Of a stretch of 64,000 nucleotides of DNA, positions 8,947-17,067 are shown piece after piece. Every line of letters starts with the position of its first letter. Positions within the stretch are counted from its first letter, which is position 1. The notes below the pieces were generated by a model. The model saw only the letters and a program-made list of their open reading frames with translations. It had not been told where the DNA came from and made no database searches. The stretch comes from Mycobacterium gordonae. Its GTDB lineage: Bacteria; Actinomycetota; Actinomycetes; Mycobacteriales; Mycobacteriaceae. A program made the translations under genes and the position numbers. The DNA is taken from assembly GCF_001417955.2 (NCBI RefSeq), contig NZ_LKTM01000024.1, forward strand, positions 1 to 64,000. Reading direction: 5' to 3'.

Positions 8947-10631
8947 TGCTCCTCCTCAGTCATCACACCCGGCAGGCGGGCGATGAACTCCGCACCCACC
9001 AGCCCCCGTTGCGCGGCGGGGTTACCCGGGCTCGACAACCGGAGCTCACCGCCCAGCGCTCGGCTGATCTGGCGCGATAAGGCAAGTCCGATGCCGCGCC
9101 CACCGGGTATGCCGGAATCGGGCTTGGTGGTGGTGCCCTCGGTGAACAACTGCTCGACGAACTCGGGTGCGACGCCGTCACCGCTGTCGGCCACAGTCAC
9201 ATGCAAGGTCGAACCCTCCTGCAGGAGTTCGATTTCCACCTCCTTGGTGGGACTCCCACCGGTCCGGGCGGCGTCGATCGCGTTGTCGAGCAGATTGCCC
9301 ACGACGGTGGTGACATCTACGGGCAGCTCGAGTCTGCCGGACACCCAGGTGTTTTCGCCGATCTTCAGCGTCACGCCGGCTTCCCGGGCGGCCGCGGCCT
9401 TGGCCCCCAGAAACGCCTGCAGATGGTTGTCGTGAATGGAATCGATGCCCGGCAGGGCCGAACCGAGTGGACCGGACCCGAGCAGCTCCTCCAGGTACTG
9501 CAGTCCCTCCTCGACGTGCCCGGTGTGCAGTAACCCGTTCAACAGGTGCAACCGGTTGGCGAATTCATGACGCTGGGCACGCAAGGCAGTGCTCATCACC
9601 TGCACGGCGTCGAGTTGCCTGGTCAATGACTCGACATCGGTGCGGTCGCGCACCACCAGCACGGTGCCCAGCGGGCGGCCTTCGCGCTGCACTTTGCGGG
9701 CCGAGACGACGACGATGCGCTGGCCGACGGTGGCCAGTGCCGGCGCCGAATCGGCAGCGTGGAACACATCGAGAACCCTTGGTGTCAAACCGATTTCGTC
9801 GACGCGCCCGCCGAGCTCGGTGCCGATCTCCAGTAACCGGCAGGCTTCGTCGTTGACGAAGGTGATGCGTCCGACCTCATCTGCCGCCAGCACACCTTCA
9901 CCGATGCCGTGTAACACCGCAGCCTGAGTGCGGACCAGTTCGGCCATCTCGGCCGGCCGCAAGCCCAAGGTCATCCCTCGCCACCGCCGGGCCAGCGCTA
10001 CCGACCCCACCACGCCGATCAGCAGCGCCGCGCCGCCCAGTGGCGCCAGCACCCGCAGATTCTGGGAGAACTGTTCGTCGAACTCCTTCGTCGAGATGCC
10101 GACGCTGACCATGCCCAGCACCCGGTTCGTCCCCGGTTCCACCACCGGCACCTTCGCAACGATCGACCGCCCCAGCGTGCCCGACTGGTGGACCACCTCC
10201 TCCTGACCGCTGAGGGCTTTCGAGGGATCCGTGCTGACCCGCAGGCCCAATTCGTCGCGGCGGGGATGAGCGAGCCGGATTCCCTGTGTGTTGGTGATGA
10301 CGACGAACAGCACATGAGTGCGCTGTTCGACGCGGGAGGCCACCGACTGAAGTGGCCCGGTGGCGAGTTCGTTGGTCAGTGCGGGCGGCGCGGTCACGGT
10401 CGGGGTCAGCGGGATGTCCTCATAGCGCCCGATGTTGTTCAGTACGGTCGGCGAAGACGCTACGACGCGGGCGATATCCATTGCGTGCACGCCGTATTGC
10501 AGATCCAGCCGATGACGGTTGAACTCGGCGAACAACCCGAAAGCCACGATCAGTGTGAGTGTGACCACGACCAGTTGCAGCAACAGCACCCGGCTGGCAA
10601 GCCGCAGGTCAATGCGACCCCGGGTGGGCAT
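8928..10631 (-). CDS. DcuS/CitA-family sensor histidine kinase
   Basis: The product has 567 residues and a membrane sensor of the extracytoplasmic-PAS (PhoQ-DcuS-CitA) type. TM1 spans about residues 13-35, the periplasmic sensor 36-193 and TM2 194-214. A cytosolic PAS domain follows at about 235-330 (GVLAADEVGRITFVNDEA). The phosphoacceptor is His355 in RAQRHEFANRLHLLNGLL, typical of this family. The ATPase part has the N box NLLDNAIDAA, G1 DSGDGV and G2 GGRGIGLAL. It likely detects a small carboxylate and phosphorylates the overlapping regulator. Confidence 0.9.
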   Translation of the reverse strand: MPTRGRIDLRLASRVLLLQLVVVTLTLIVAFGLFAEFNRHRLDLQYGVHAMDIARVVASSPTVLNNIGRYEDIPLTPTVTAPPALTNELATGPLQSVASRVEQRTHVLFVVITNTQGIRLAHPRRDELGLRVSTDPSKALSGQEEVVHQSGTLGRSIVAKVPVVEPGTNRVLGMVSVGISTKEFDEQFSQNLRVLAPLGGAALLIGVVGSVALARRWRGMTLGLRPAEMAELVRTQAAVLHGIGEGVLAADEVGRITFVNDEACRLLEIGTELGGRVDEIGLTPRVLDVFHAADSAPALATVGQRIVVVSARKVQREGRPLGTVLVVRDRTDVESLTRQLDAVQVMSTALRAQRHEFANRLHLLNGLLHTGHVEEGLQYLEELLGSGPLGSALPGIDSIHDNHLQAFLGAKAAAAREAGVTLKIGENTWVSGRLELPVDVTTVVGNLLDNAIDAARTGGSPTKEVEIELLQEGSTLHVTVADSGDGVAPEFVEQLFTEGTTTKPDSGIPGGRGIGLALSRQISRALGGELRLSSPGNPAAQRGLVGAEFIARLPGVMTEEEQWVEQT

Positions 10632-10727
10632 GCAGGGACCCTACCACGGGGGTATGAGCAGAATGCGCAAAACCGTCAGCAGCAGCTGCCGGACATTGCG
10701 ACGGCAGGGCATGGTTACCATCGGCGC

Positions 10728-11633
10728 ATGCGCGACTCGAAGATCCTGATTACCGGGGTGACCGGACAGGTTGCCACCCCGGTTGCCACCGCACTGGCGG
10801 CCGACAACGAAGTCTGGGGCGTCGCCCGATTCACCGACGCCGCGGCGCGTACCGCTCTCGAGCAAGCGGGCGTGCGCTGCGAGACGGTCAATCTGGCCGG
10901 CGGGGATTTCCGCGGCTTGCCGTCCGACTTCGACTATGTCCTCAACCTCGCGGTCGCCAAGAGCGGCAAGTGGGACAAAGACCTGGCGGCCAACGCCGAC
11001 GCGGTAGGTCTTCTGATGGCGCACTGTCGTGGCGCACAGGCCTTTCTGCACTGCTCCTCAGCGGCCGTCTACGATCCGCCCGACGATGAAATCCGTTCTG
11101 AGAGCAGCGCACTGGGGGACAACCACAAGCCGTTGTTCCCCACCTACTCGATCTCGAAGATCGCCGGGGAAGCCGTCGCCCGTTCGGTGTCGCGCGTGCT
11201 GGGAGTACCCACCACGATCGCCCGGCTCAATGTTCCCTACGGCGACAACGGGGGATGGATGTTCTACCACATGGAGATGATGCTCGCTGGGATCCCGATC
11301 CCGGTGCCGCCCGGTGATCCGGCTCGCTACAACCCGATCCACCAGGACGACATCATCGCCACCATCCCCAAACTGCTTGCGGTGGCCTCGGTTCCGGCGA
11401 CGACGGTCAACTGGGCCGGAGACCAGGTGGTCAGCATTCAGGAATGGTGCGCCTACCTCGGCACGCTGATCGGTCGCGAGCCGGTGTTCGACGAGAGCCC
11501 GCAGTCGCTGCGCGGCAACCCCGTCGAGGTGAGCCGGCTGCATCAACTCATCGGTACCGGCAGCACTGTCGACTGGCGAGACGGGTTGCGCCGGATGGCC
11601 GCCAAGTTCCACCCCGAACTCGTCAGTGCCTGA
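10728..11633 (+). CDS. NAD(P)-dependent epimerase/dehydratase (extended SDR)
   Basis: The product has 301 residues and an extended short-chain dehydrogenase fold. The nucleotide loop is ITGVTGQVA, a GxxGxxA variant of the usual GxxGxxG. The catalytic Tyr and Lys are in YSISK, with Ser in LHCSSAAVY. The C-terminal half has a substrate lobe as in sugar-nucleotide epimerases, with PIHQDDI conserved. The ATG at 10728 is used because the longer upstream frame runs antisense through the start of the kinase gene and has no homology. It is divergent from the kinase (96 bp apart). The substrate cannot be told from sequence. Confidence 0.82.
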   Translation: MRDSKILITGVTGQVATPVATALAADNEVWGVARFTDAAARTALEQAGVRCETVNLAGGDFRGLPSDFDYVLNLAVAKSGKWDKDLAANADAVGLLMAHCRGAQAFLHCSSAAVYDPPDDEIRSESSALGDNHKPLFPTYSISKIAGEAVARSVSRVLGVPTTIARLNVPYGDNGGWMFYHMEMMLAGIPIPVPPGDPARYNPIHQDDIIATIPKLLAVASVPATTVNWAGDQVVSIQEWCAYLGTLIGREPVFDESPQSLRGNPVEVSRLHQLIGTGSTVDWRDGLRRMAAKFHPELVSA

Positions 11634-11643
11634 TCTCTGATCG

Positions 11644-12081
11644 TCACATCACCGCGCCGCCGTTGACGCCGAGCACCTGGCCGGTGATGAAACCCGCCTC
11701 GTCCGAGCACCGAAACCCGGCCGCAGCCGCGATAACGTCGGGAGAACCCATGTGGCCCAACGGTATAAGCGTCGCCAGCTTTTCGGGCGAGCCGAGCCGG
11801 CCCGCCGCCTGCGACTGTCGTGACATCGGCGTGTCAATACTCGACGGCGGCACATTGTTGACGGTGATCCCGTGCGGCGCATATTCGTTGGCGAGCGACT
11901 TGGTGAGCGTGATGACCCCGCCCTTGGCCGCCGCATCGTGAGCCATGCGCGGTGATCCCCGTTGCGCGCTCGACGACGAGATCATCACGATCGGTCCCCA
12001 CCGGGCGGCATCCATGTCCGGCAACGCGACCTGACAACAGTGGAAGGTTCCGGTCAGGTTGATGTCGCCATCAACCGCCTC
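11644..12081 (-). pseudogene. 3' remnant of a short-chain dehydrogenase
   Basis: About 145 residues of a classical SDR are readable, beginning at INLTGTFHCCQVALPDM and running to the normal C-terminus ITGQVLGVNGGAVM. The N-terminal cofactor half (TGxxxGxG and NAG) is absent. Where it should be, the sequence becomes the end of the lipoprotein gene at 12071. In addition the catalytic Tyr of YxxxK is Asp: the sequence is SPRMAHDAAAK, where relatives have a Tyr before AASK. Only one base change (TAT to GAT) is needed. A gene lacking both cofactor domain and catalytic base cannot be an active SDR, so this looks like a deletion remnant. The open frame persists to 12132 only because it runs antiparallel-free through the neighbour's coding sequence. 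Confidence 0.8.
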
Positions 12082-12892
12082 CCCGATAGACCGATGCGAC
12101 CCACGGCTGCGTACACAGCTGCTGTTGGGCAACCGCCGGGTCTATCCCGGCGGCCTGCAGCGCGGCCGTCCGTTGCGCCTTGGCCCCGGGCGGATCGTCG
12201 TCCTCGCTCACCGCGCACAGCACATCGCCGTTGCGCACCCAGGCTCGAGACTCATCGCCCGGAGCTCCGGCCGCCTGGGTGTCCAGCACCGCAACGGTCA
12301 CCAACTTGTCGTCAGCCCAGCGGTACAGGGTCACGGTTCCCGACGCGGCACTGGAATGCGCGTAGTTTCCGAAGAAACCCTCGGTCGTCCGGTAGAAGTG
12401 CCGGAAGCCGAACATCTCGCCGGCGTGTACAAACCGGGTGCGTGAGGCGTTCAATCGCCACACCGCCATCGGTTCACCGCCGGTCCCGCCGCGGCCGGTG
12501 ACCACCAGCAACACCGGTGTTCCACTGCCGTCGACGTCCTGCAGCAGCGGCGCAACCCCGGTTTGACCCACTTCGGTGGTGGGCTCCTGGAACTGCTGGA
12601 GGAGGTTGTCCCGGTTTCGCAGCGTGAACGACCAGGCCGGATCGCTGGACACGTCGAGGGTCAGGTCGTCGATCGCAAGCACACAGCGCACGTGCTGATC
12701 CGCGAGTTTCGGTTGCCCGGCAAGATGCAACGTGTCGCACGCTACCTGTTGTGCCACAACGGAATTAGTGGTGGTAGACGCACTCGGTGCCGACTGCTGC
12801 GAACTGGCGCAACCGCCGAGACCGATCGTCAGTGCTGCGACCAAAGCCGGCCAGACAACTCGTGCCGGCACCCCGAAACGGCTGATCCCCAT
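12071..12892 (-). CDS. putative lipoprotein of unknown function
   Basis: The product has 273 residues with a signal peptide and lipobox IGLGGC (Cys28), followed by a Ser/Thr-rich linker. The mature part has four further cysteines (in VACDTLHL, VRCVLAID, VLCAVSE and QLCTQPW), likely forming disulfides. A DVDGSGTPVLLVVTGRGG segment resembles calcium-loop or FG-GAP-like secreted proteins. I do not recognise the family. The C-terminus CTQPWVASVYRGGG looks close to natural, but the last residues lie at the junction with the SDR remnant, so a slightly altered end is possible. Confidence 0.7.
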   Translation of the reverse strand: MGISRFGVPARVVWPALVAALTIGLGGCASSQQSAPSASTTTNSVVAQQVACDTLHLAGQPKLADQHVRCVLAIDDLTLDVSSDPAWSFTLRNRDNLLQQFQEPTTEVGQTGVAPLLQDVDGSGTPVLLVVTGRGGTGGEPMAVWRLNASRTRFVHAGEMFGFRHFYRTTEGFFGNYAHSSAASGTVTLYRWADDKLVTVAVLDTQAAGAPGDESRAWVRNGDVLCAVSEDDDPPGAKAQRTAALQAAGIDPAVAQQQLCTQPWVASVYRGGG

Positions 12893-12920
12893 CCCGGGAG
12901 CCTAACGCCCCTCAAACGAC

Positions 12921-12948
12921 GAATGGTCCCGATGACTCGGGACCATTC
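12921..12948 (-). terminator. intrinsic-type hairpin
   Basis: There is a perfect 12-bp inverted repeat, GAATGGTCCCGA and TCGGGACCATTC, with a 4-base loop TGAC. It sits 15 bp after the stop of the small membrane protein gene (12964-13233) on the minus strand and 28 bp before the start of the lipoprotein gene. No long T-run follows, as is common in mycobacteria. It probably ends transcription of the upstream gene. Confidence 0.7.
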
Positions 12949-12963
12949 GATTGCCTCAGCTCG

Positions 12964-13233
12964 TCAGAGTCGTTCGGCCTCGGCGCCTTTGTGGTAGCGG
13001 GTCAGGAAACCAACCGCCCCAACCGCCGCTGCAGCGCCGATCACAAGCGTGAAGACGATGGTCACCACCATGGTGGGTGCGAACGCGCCGAACGCCGCGG
13101 AGATGAAGAGCATCCAGACCAACCGGAAGAGGGAACCGGCGGCCGTCAGCGCCAGGCTGACGCCGATCCACAGGCTCCACTGCCGGTCAACACGGTTGAT
13201 CTGTTCCTGGATGCCGGCGGGGACGATGTTCAT
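12964..13233 (-). CDS. small integral membrane protein
   Basis: The product has 89 residues. A short amphipathic N-terminus (VPAGIQEQINRVDRQW) precedes a hydrophobic stretch at about 22-45, and a second, longer one spans about 50-78 (FAPTMVVTIVFTLVIGAAAAVGAVGFL). It ends in a charged tail (YHKGAEAERL). The pattern is a two-helix inner-membrane protein, and its role is unknown. It is followed by a strong hairpin, and transcribed in the same direction as the reductase upstream of it (90 bp gap). Confidence 0.65.
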   Translation of the reverse strand: MNIVPAGIQEQINRVDRQWSLWIGVSLALTAAGSLFRLVWMLFISAAFGAFAPTMVVTIVFTLVIGAAAAVGAVGFLTRYHKGAEAERL

Positions 13234-13323
13234 GTGCAGTGTTCCTTTCGTGGCGCGCCGCCTCGGTGGCGTCGTCGTTGCACGAAGTACACAGCCGCCG
13301 CACTGCTACCGATCCCAAAAACC

Positions 13324-13743
13324 TCAGACGCGCTGCAGTTCGATGACCGGAATCACCCGGTCGGTCTTGGACTGGTAACCACCGAACCCCGGCGCCTGCT
13401 CGACGATCCGCGGGTACACGGCGTCGCGCTCGTCGTCCGGCAGTTCGCGGGCCCGTACGTCGTAGGCGTCGGTTCCGATTTCGATGTGTGCGACCGGGTT
13501 GGCGCGCAGGTTGTGCAGCCAGGCGGGGTCGACGTCGGCGCCGGCGTAGGAGCCGACGATCAGCAGTTTCCCGTCGAAGTCGAATGTCATCACCGGGTTG
13601 ATGCGCTCCTTGCCCGACTTGGCGCCCGTGGTGTGCAGCAGCAACAAGGTGGCCCCTTCGAACGGACCACCGACCTTTCCGCCGTTGGCGCGAAACTCCT
13701 CGATAATCTCGGAATTTCCAGAAACATCAGGACGATCAGCCAT
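13324..13743 (-). CDS. F420-dependent nitroreductase/quinone reductase (Ddn family)
   Basis: The product has 139 residues and a split-beta-barrel deazaflavin-dependent reductase fold. LHTTGAKSGKERINPVMTF is the family's F420-binding signature, followed by LLIVGSYAGADVDPAWLHNLRANP, also conserved. Relatives reduce menaquinone or activate nitroimidazoles. A hydrophobic N-terminal membrane helix as in Ddn is not obvious. It overlaps the 3' end of the upstream permease gene by 8 bp, so they are probably one transcript. Confidence 0.85.
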   Translation of the reverse strand: MADRPDVSGNSEIIEEFRANGGKVGGPFEGATLLLLHTTGAKSGKERINPVMTFDFDGKLLIVGSYAGADVDPAWLHNLRANPVAHIEIGTDAYDVRARELPDDERDAVYPRIVEQAPGFGGYQSKTDRVIPVIELQRV

Positions 13744-15187
13744 ACTCGGGCACTCCTGTCTGCGGGTGGTTCATCTCAGCTTGAAACATCCGATATTGCT
13801 CGGCGCGCCCGGGGCGTTTCCGGACCACCAGCCAACCCGCCGCCAGCAGCAGGAACCACGCCGGGAACCAGGCCAGCGCCACCGCGGTTTCCCGATCGGT
13901 CGACAGCGTCCAGATGACGAATCCGAAGAACGCCAGGATCGCCCAGCACATCACGACGCCGCCCGGCATCCGGTAGTGCGAATCGGCGTGGCGCCCTGGA
14001 TGCCGGCGGCGGTAAACCAGGTAACTGATGACGATCATCGTCCACACGAACATGAACAACAGCGACGCGACCGTGGTGATGACCGTGAAGACACCGATCA
14101 CCGAGACACCCGAATAGAGCAGTGGAACCGAGATCAACAGCAGGGGAGCGGTCAGCAGGACGGCAGACCCCGGCACACCGGAGCGGTTGAGCCGGCGAAA
14201 CAACGACGGAGCACTGCCCTCGTCGGCCAGCCCGAACAGCATCCGGCCGGTGGAGAAAACCCCCGAATTCGCCGACGAGGCCGCCGAGGTGATCACCACG
14301 AAGTTCACCAGTGACGCCGCGGCACCGAGGCCGGCCAGAGCGAACATCGTCACGAACGGAGACTCGCCGCCGGCGAAGTGCCGCCAGGGCACGACGGCCA
14401 GGATCGCCAGCAGTGCGCCGATGTAGAAGATCGCCACCCGCATCGGGACGGCGTTGATGGCACGCGGCAGAGTGCGGTGCGGATCAGCGGTCTCCGCCGC
14501 GGCGGTGCCGACGAGTTCCACACCCACGAAGGCGAAGAACGCGATCTGAAAGCCACCGACCATTCCCCTCAAACCGGTCGCGAAGAAGCCGCCGTCCTGC
14601 CACAGGTTCCCCAGCGCCGCGCGGTCGCCGTGCGGGGAGACGAAGCCGGTTGCCACCAGGGCGATGCCGACCACGATCAGTCCCAGGATCGCCGCGACCT
14701 TGATCAACGAGAACCAGAACTCGATCTCCCCGAAGTTGCGCACGCTGAACACGTTGAAGGCCAACACCAGCAGCACCGTCACCAGCGCCGGGATCCAGTC
14801 GGGAAGGTCCGGCCACCAGTACTTGGAATAGCCGACGATTGCCACGATCTCGGCGATCCCGGTGACCACCCAGGCGAACCAGTAGGACCATCCGACAAAG
14901 AAACCAGCTGCGGGCCCCAGCAAGTCGGCCGCGAAATCGACGAACGACTTGTAGTTCAGATTCGACAGCAGCAATTCACCCATCGCGCGCAACACGAAAA
15001 AGACGAAGAATCCGATGACCGCGTAGACCACCAGGACCGCCGGCCCTGCCTGGGTGATCGTGCGTCCCGACCCCATGAAAAGGCCGGTGCCGATCGCGCC
15101 GCCGATCGCGATCAGCTGGATCTGGCGGTTCGAGAGGTCGCGATGCAGGTGCCGGACGGCGGCTGCGTCGTGCTCGTCAGCCGACAT
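13736..15187 (-). CDS. amino-acid permease (APC family, GABA/D-Ser/Ala/Gly type)
   Basis: The product has 483 residues and about 12 membrane helices, the APC amino-acid/proton symporter layout. The hallmark first segment is NRQIQLIAIGGAIGTGLFMGSG, with the unwound TM1 glycines. TM3-TM8 motifs include FAWVVTGIAEIVAIVGY and the conserved GVELVGTAAAE in TM6. Cytoplasmic RHLHRDLSNRQ precedes TM1, as in CycA/GabP/AroP relatives. The substrate is a small neutral amino acid or GABA by family; specificity cannot be read by eye. Its last codons overlap the Ddn-like reductase. Confidence 0.88.
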   Translation of the reverse strand: MSADEHDAAAVRHLHRDLSNRQIQLIAIGGAIGTGLFMGSGRTITQAGPAVLVVYAVIGFFVFFVLRAMGELLLSNLNYKSFVDFAADLLGPAAGFFVGWSYWFAWVVTGIAEIVAIVGYSKYWWPDLPDWIPALVTVLLVLAFNVFSVRNFGEIEFWFSLIKVAAILGLIVVGIALVATGFVSPHGDRAALGNLWQDGGFFATGLRGMVGGFQIAFFAFVGVELVGTAAAETADPHRTLPRAINAVPMRVAIFYIGALLAILAVVPWRHFAGGESPFVTMFALAGLGAAASLVNFVVITSAASSANSGVFSTGRMLFGLADEGSAPSLFRRLNRSGVPGSAVLLTAPLLLISVPLLYSGVSVIGVFTVITTVASLLFMFVWTMIVISYLVYRRRHPGRHADSHYRMPGGVVMCWAILAFFGFVIWTLSTDRETAVALAWFPAWFLLLAAGWLVVRKRPGRAEQYRMFQAEMNHPQTGVPEYG

Positions 15188-15330
15188 CGGGGCGCACCAT
15201 GGTCACGACCTTAGGTGCAACGTCCCTGCGCTGCCGGTGTTTTCGCGGGATGAGGCCGAGTCAGGGCGGATCAGCCAACAGCCGGCCATCGGGATGTGCG
15301 CAATGCTGTTGAAACAGTTGATCATTCATG

Positions 15331-15618
15331 CTAGGCGAGATACACACCGCCGGACGTGAGCACGTCACCCGCGGCCAGATCGGTCTTCGCGAGCTTGCGG
15401 AACAGGATCCCGATGTTATCGCCGGTCGCAGCCGTATCAAGCTTCTTGCGGAACGCCTCGATCGCATCGACCCGCACTGACGGCCCGTCGTTGATCCGGA
15501 CCTCATCGCCGACACTCAGTTGCCCGTACTCGACCCGGCCGGTCGCCACGGTCCCACGTCCCTTGATCGAGAACACATCCTGAACGGTCATGCGGAACAT
15601 GAGGGCACCGTAATCCAT
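15331..15618 (-). CDS. free-standing EF-Tu domain II-like protein
   Basis: The product has 95 residues that align with domain II of elongation factor Tu and nothing else. FRMTVQDVFSIKGRGTVATGRVEYGQLSVGDEV (given here only as a landmark of residues 8-40) mirrors the EF-Tu beta-barrel start. FRKKLDTAATGDNIGILFR and a final AGDVLTSGGVYLA match the barrel's end. There is no GTPase domain (no GxxxxGKT, no NKxD) and no domain III. ATG at 15618 has AGGAA about 10 bases upstream. It may bind tRNA, ribosome or a protein partner like other translation-factor barrels; this is inference. Confidence 0.75.
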   Translation of the reverse strand: MDYGALMFRMTVQDVFSIKGRGTVATGRVEYGQLSVGDEVRINDGPSVRVDAIEAFRKKLDTAATGDNIGILFRKLAKTDLAAGDVLTSGGVYLA

Positions 15619-15704
15619 CGGTGCGCGAATTCCTACCAGTTGCCCGGCGGATTATCCAACTCACCTTGGCAACAACTGAATTCACGGTCCCGTACGCTGA
15701 GCGC

Positions 15705-16073
15705 GTGAGTTGGTTCGAGCGAGTCAGAAGAGCCGGCGCGGGCCAGCGGGTCACGCGTGCCGACAGGCAACAGGCGGCCGATACGCTGGCCGAGCTCACC
15801 GCGATCAACGCCGAGCGGGAGCGGCTGCTGCGCGACGGGTTAGCGGGCGTCGCCACCATCGTGGGCATCCGCGAGAACGTCGCGACCACCTCGTTGGGCC
15901 GTTGGCACGAACTGGAACTTGACGTTCAACTGTCCGGCCAGGACCCATACCGTGCCACCCGTCGGGTCGCCCTGGAACTTTCGTCTGCGCCGCACATCGC
16001 GATCGACGCGCAAGTGCCGATACGTGTCGATCCCCGAGACTATTCCAAGGTTCTCGTCGTCGCGCCGCTCTAG
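15705..16073 (+). CDS. conserved protein of unknown function
   Basis: The product has 122 residues. A basic, coiled-coil-like N-terminal half (SWFERVRRAGAGQRVTRADRQQAADTLAELTAINAERERLL) is followed by a small beta domain with GRWHELELDVQLSG and PIRVDPRDYSKVLVV. I recognise no family. The GTG at 15705 is preferred over the in-frame upstream start at 15621 because the upstream stretch has no homology-like character. A TACGCT -10-like element at 15693-15698 lies 6 bases before the GTG, which would fit a leaderless mRNA. It is convergent with the haloalkane dehalogenase gene, with 3 bp between stops. Confidence 0.55.
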   Translation: MSWFERVRRAGAGQRVTRADRQQAADTLAELTAINAERERLLRDGLAGVATIVGIRENVATTSLGRWHELELDVQLSGQDPYRATRRVALELSSAPHIAIDAQVPIRVDPRDYSKVLVVAPL

Positions 16074-16076
16074 CCC

Positions 16077-16982
16077 CTACGCGCTGTTCACGGCGAGCCG
16101 GGAGAGCAGTACGTCCGCGAGTTGCTCACCGCGGTCCTCCTGCAGGAAGTGCGCCGCGCCCTCGATGCGCACCTGCTCACCCGCGGTGGGGATCAGGTCG
16201 CAGAACAGCTGGCCCGCCCTGGGATAGGGGAAAACCGGGTCGGAATCCGAAAAGGCAACCACCGCAGGCTTATTCCAACGCGACAGCTCGTCACTGACCG
16301 CCTGCATCCGGTCCGCGCCCGGCGCATCCTCGGTGATCGGAACAAGCAGGGGGAACTGCGCCGCGCCGGCTTTGGACTCCGCGGTCGGGAAGGGCGCGTC
16401 ATAAGCCGCGACGACATCTTCGGAGAGTTGCGTCGTGGTCGCGCCCTGGATGACGAAGCCGACCGGCAGATCCGGGTTCTTCTCGGCGAAGTTGCGCCAC
16501 GCCATGAAGCCCTTGGAGACATGGCCGGTGAACAGTCCGGTGTTCATGATCATCAGGGCGCCTACCCGGTCGGCGTTCTCGGTTGCCCATCGCAGACCGA
16601 TCGGGCCGCCCCAGTCCTGGACGACGGCCGTTGCGCCGTGTAGGTCAAGGGCACCCAGGAGCCGGGCGATCAATTCGCTGTGCCGGTCGAAGGTGTACCA
16701 CCGTCGGTCGGTCGGCTTGTCGGAGCGGCCGAAGCCGACCAGGTCGGGCACGATCACCCGATGCCCGGCCGCGACGAGCGGCGGCAGCATCTTGCGATAG
16801 AGGTAGGCCCAACTGGGTTCACCGTGGAAACACACCACCGGCGTGCCCTCGCGAGGACCTTCGTCCAGATAATGCATCCGCAACCCGTCGACCTCCAGGT
16901 AGTTCGGCGCAAAGCCATACCCCGGCAAGTCCGTGAAACGAGAGTCGGGAGTACGGAAGACTTCTGGGGTGCTCGGGCTCAT
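16077..16982 (-). CDS. haloalkane dehalogenase (subfamily I, alpha/beta hydrolase)
   Basis: The product has 301 residues and hydrolyses carbon-halogen bonds through an alpha/beta-hydrolase Asp-His-acid triad. The oxyanion region is HGEPSWAYLYR. The nucleophile Asp followed by the halide-binding Trp is seen in VVQDWGG, and the base His in GAAHFLQEDRG. The family's PDLVGFGRSDKP segment is intact. The arrangement is that of subfamily I (DhlA-like), to which the mycobacterial DmbB/Rv2296-type enzymes belong. It is divergent from a TetR gene with an 85-bp intergenic region that carries a candidate operator, so it is probably controlled by that regulator. Confidence 0.87.
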   Translation of the reverse strand: MSPSTPEVFRTPDSRFTDLPGYGFAPNYLEVDGLRMHYLDEGPREGTPVVCFHGEPSWAYLYRKMLPPLVAAGHRVIVPDLVGFGRSDKPTDRRWYTFDRHSELIARLLGALDLHGATAVVQDWGGPIGLRWATENADRVGALMIMNTGLFTGHVSKGFMAWRNFAEKNPDLPVGFVIQGATTTQLSEDVVAAYDAPFPTAESKAGAAQFPLLVPITEDAPGADRMQAVSDELSRWNKPAVVAFSDSDPVFPYPRAGQLFCDLIPTAGEQVRIEGAAHFLQEDRGEQLADVLLSRLAVNSA

Positions 16983-17031
16983 TGCCGGGATCTCCGTTCA
17001 TTCTGCGGGCCGGATCTCAACGTAAGTATTT

Positions 17032-17061
17032 TTGACCGACCAGTCAACTATCAATTATGAT
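17032..17061 (+). promoter_or_regulatory. tetR promoter with overlapping palindromic operator
   Basis: TTGACC at 17032-17037 and TATGAT at 17056-17061 are 18 bp apart, a good sigma-A-type promoter ending 6 bp before the TetR ATG, so the mRNA may be leaderless. The inverted repeat TTGAC-N6-GTCAA (17032-17047) overlaps the -35 box and is the likely TetR site. It would also lie in the promoter region of the divergent dehalogenase gene. Confidence 0.55.
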
Positions 17062-17067
17062 CGAATC

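Noticed and set aside
10188..10727. An N-terminal extension of the epimerase gene starting at 10188.
   Set aside because: It is antisense to the histidine kinase and has no homology; the Rossmann motif begins right after the ATG at 10728.
12082..12132. Extending the SDR remnant to the upstream ATG at 12132.
   Set aside because: This part codes for the lipoprotein's end in another frame and does not resemble an SDR N-terminus.
14378..15214. Plus-strand open frame of about 280 codons.
   Set aside because: It is antisense to the amino-acid permease and is a charged, non-membrane shadow.
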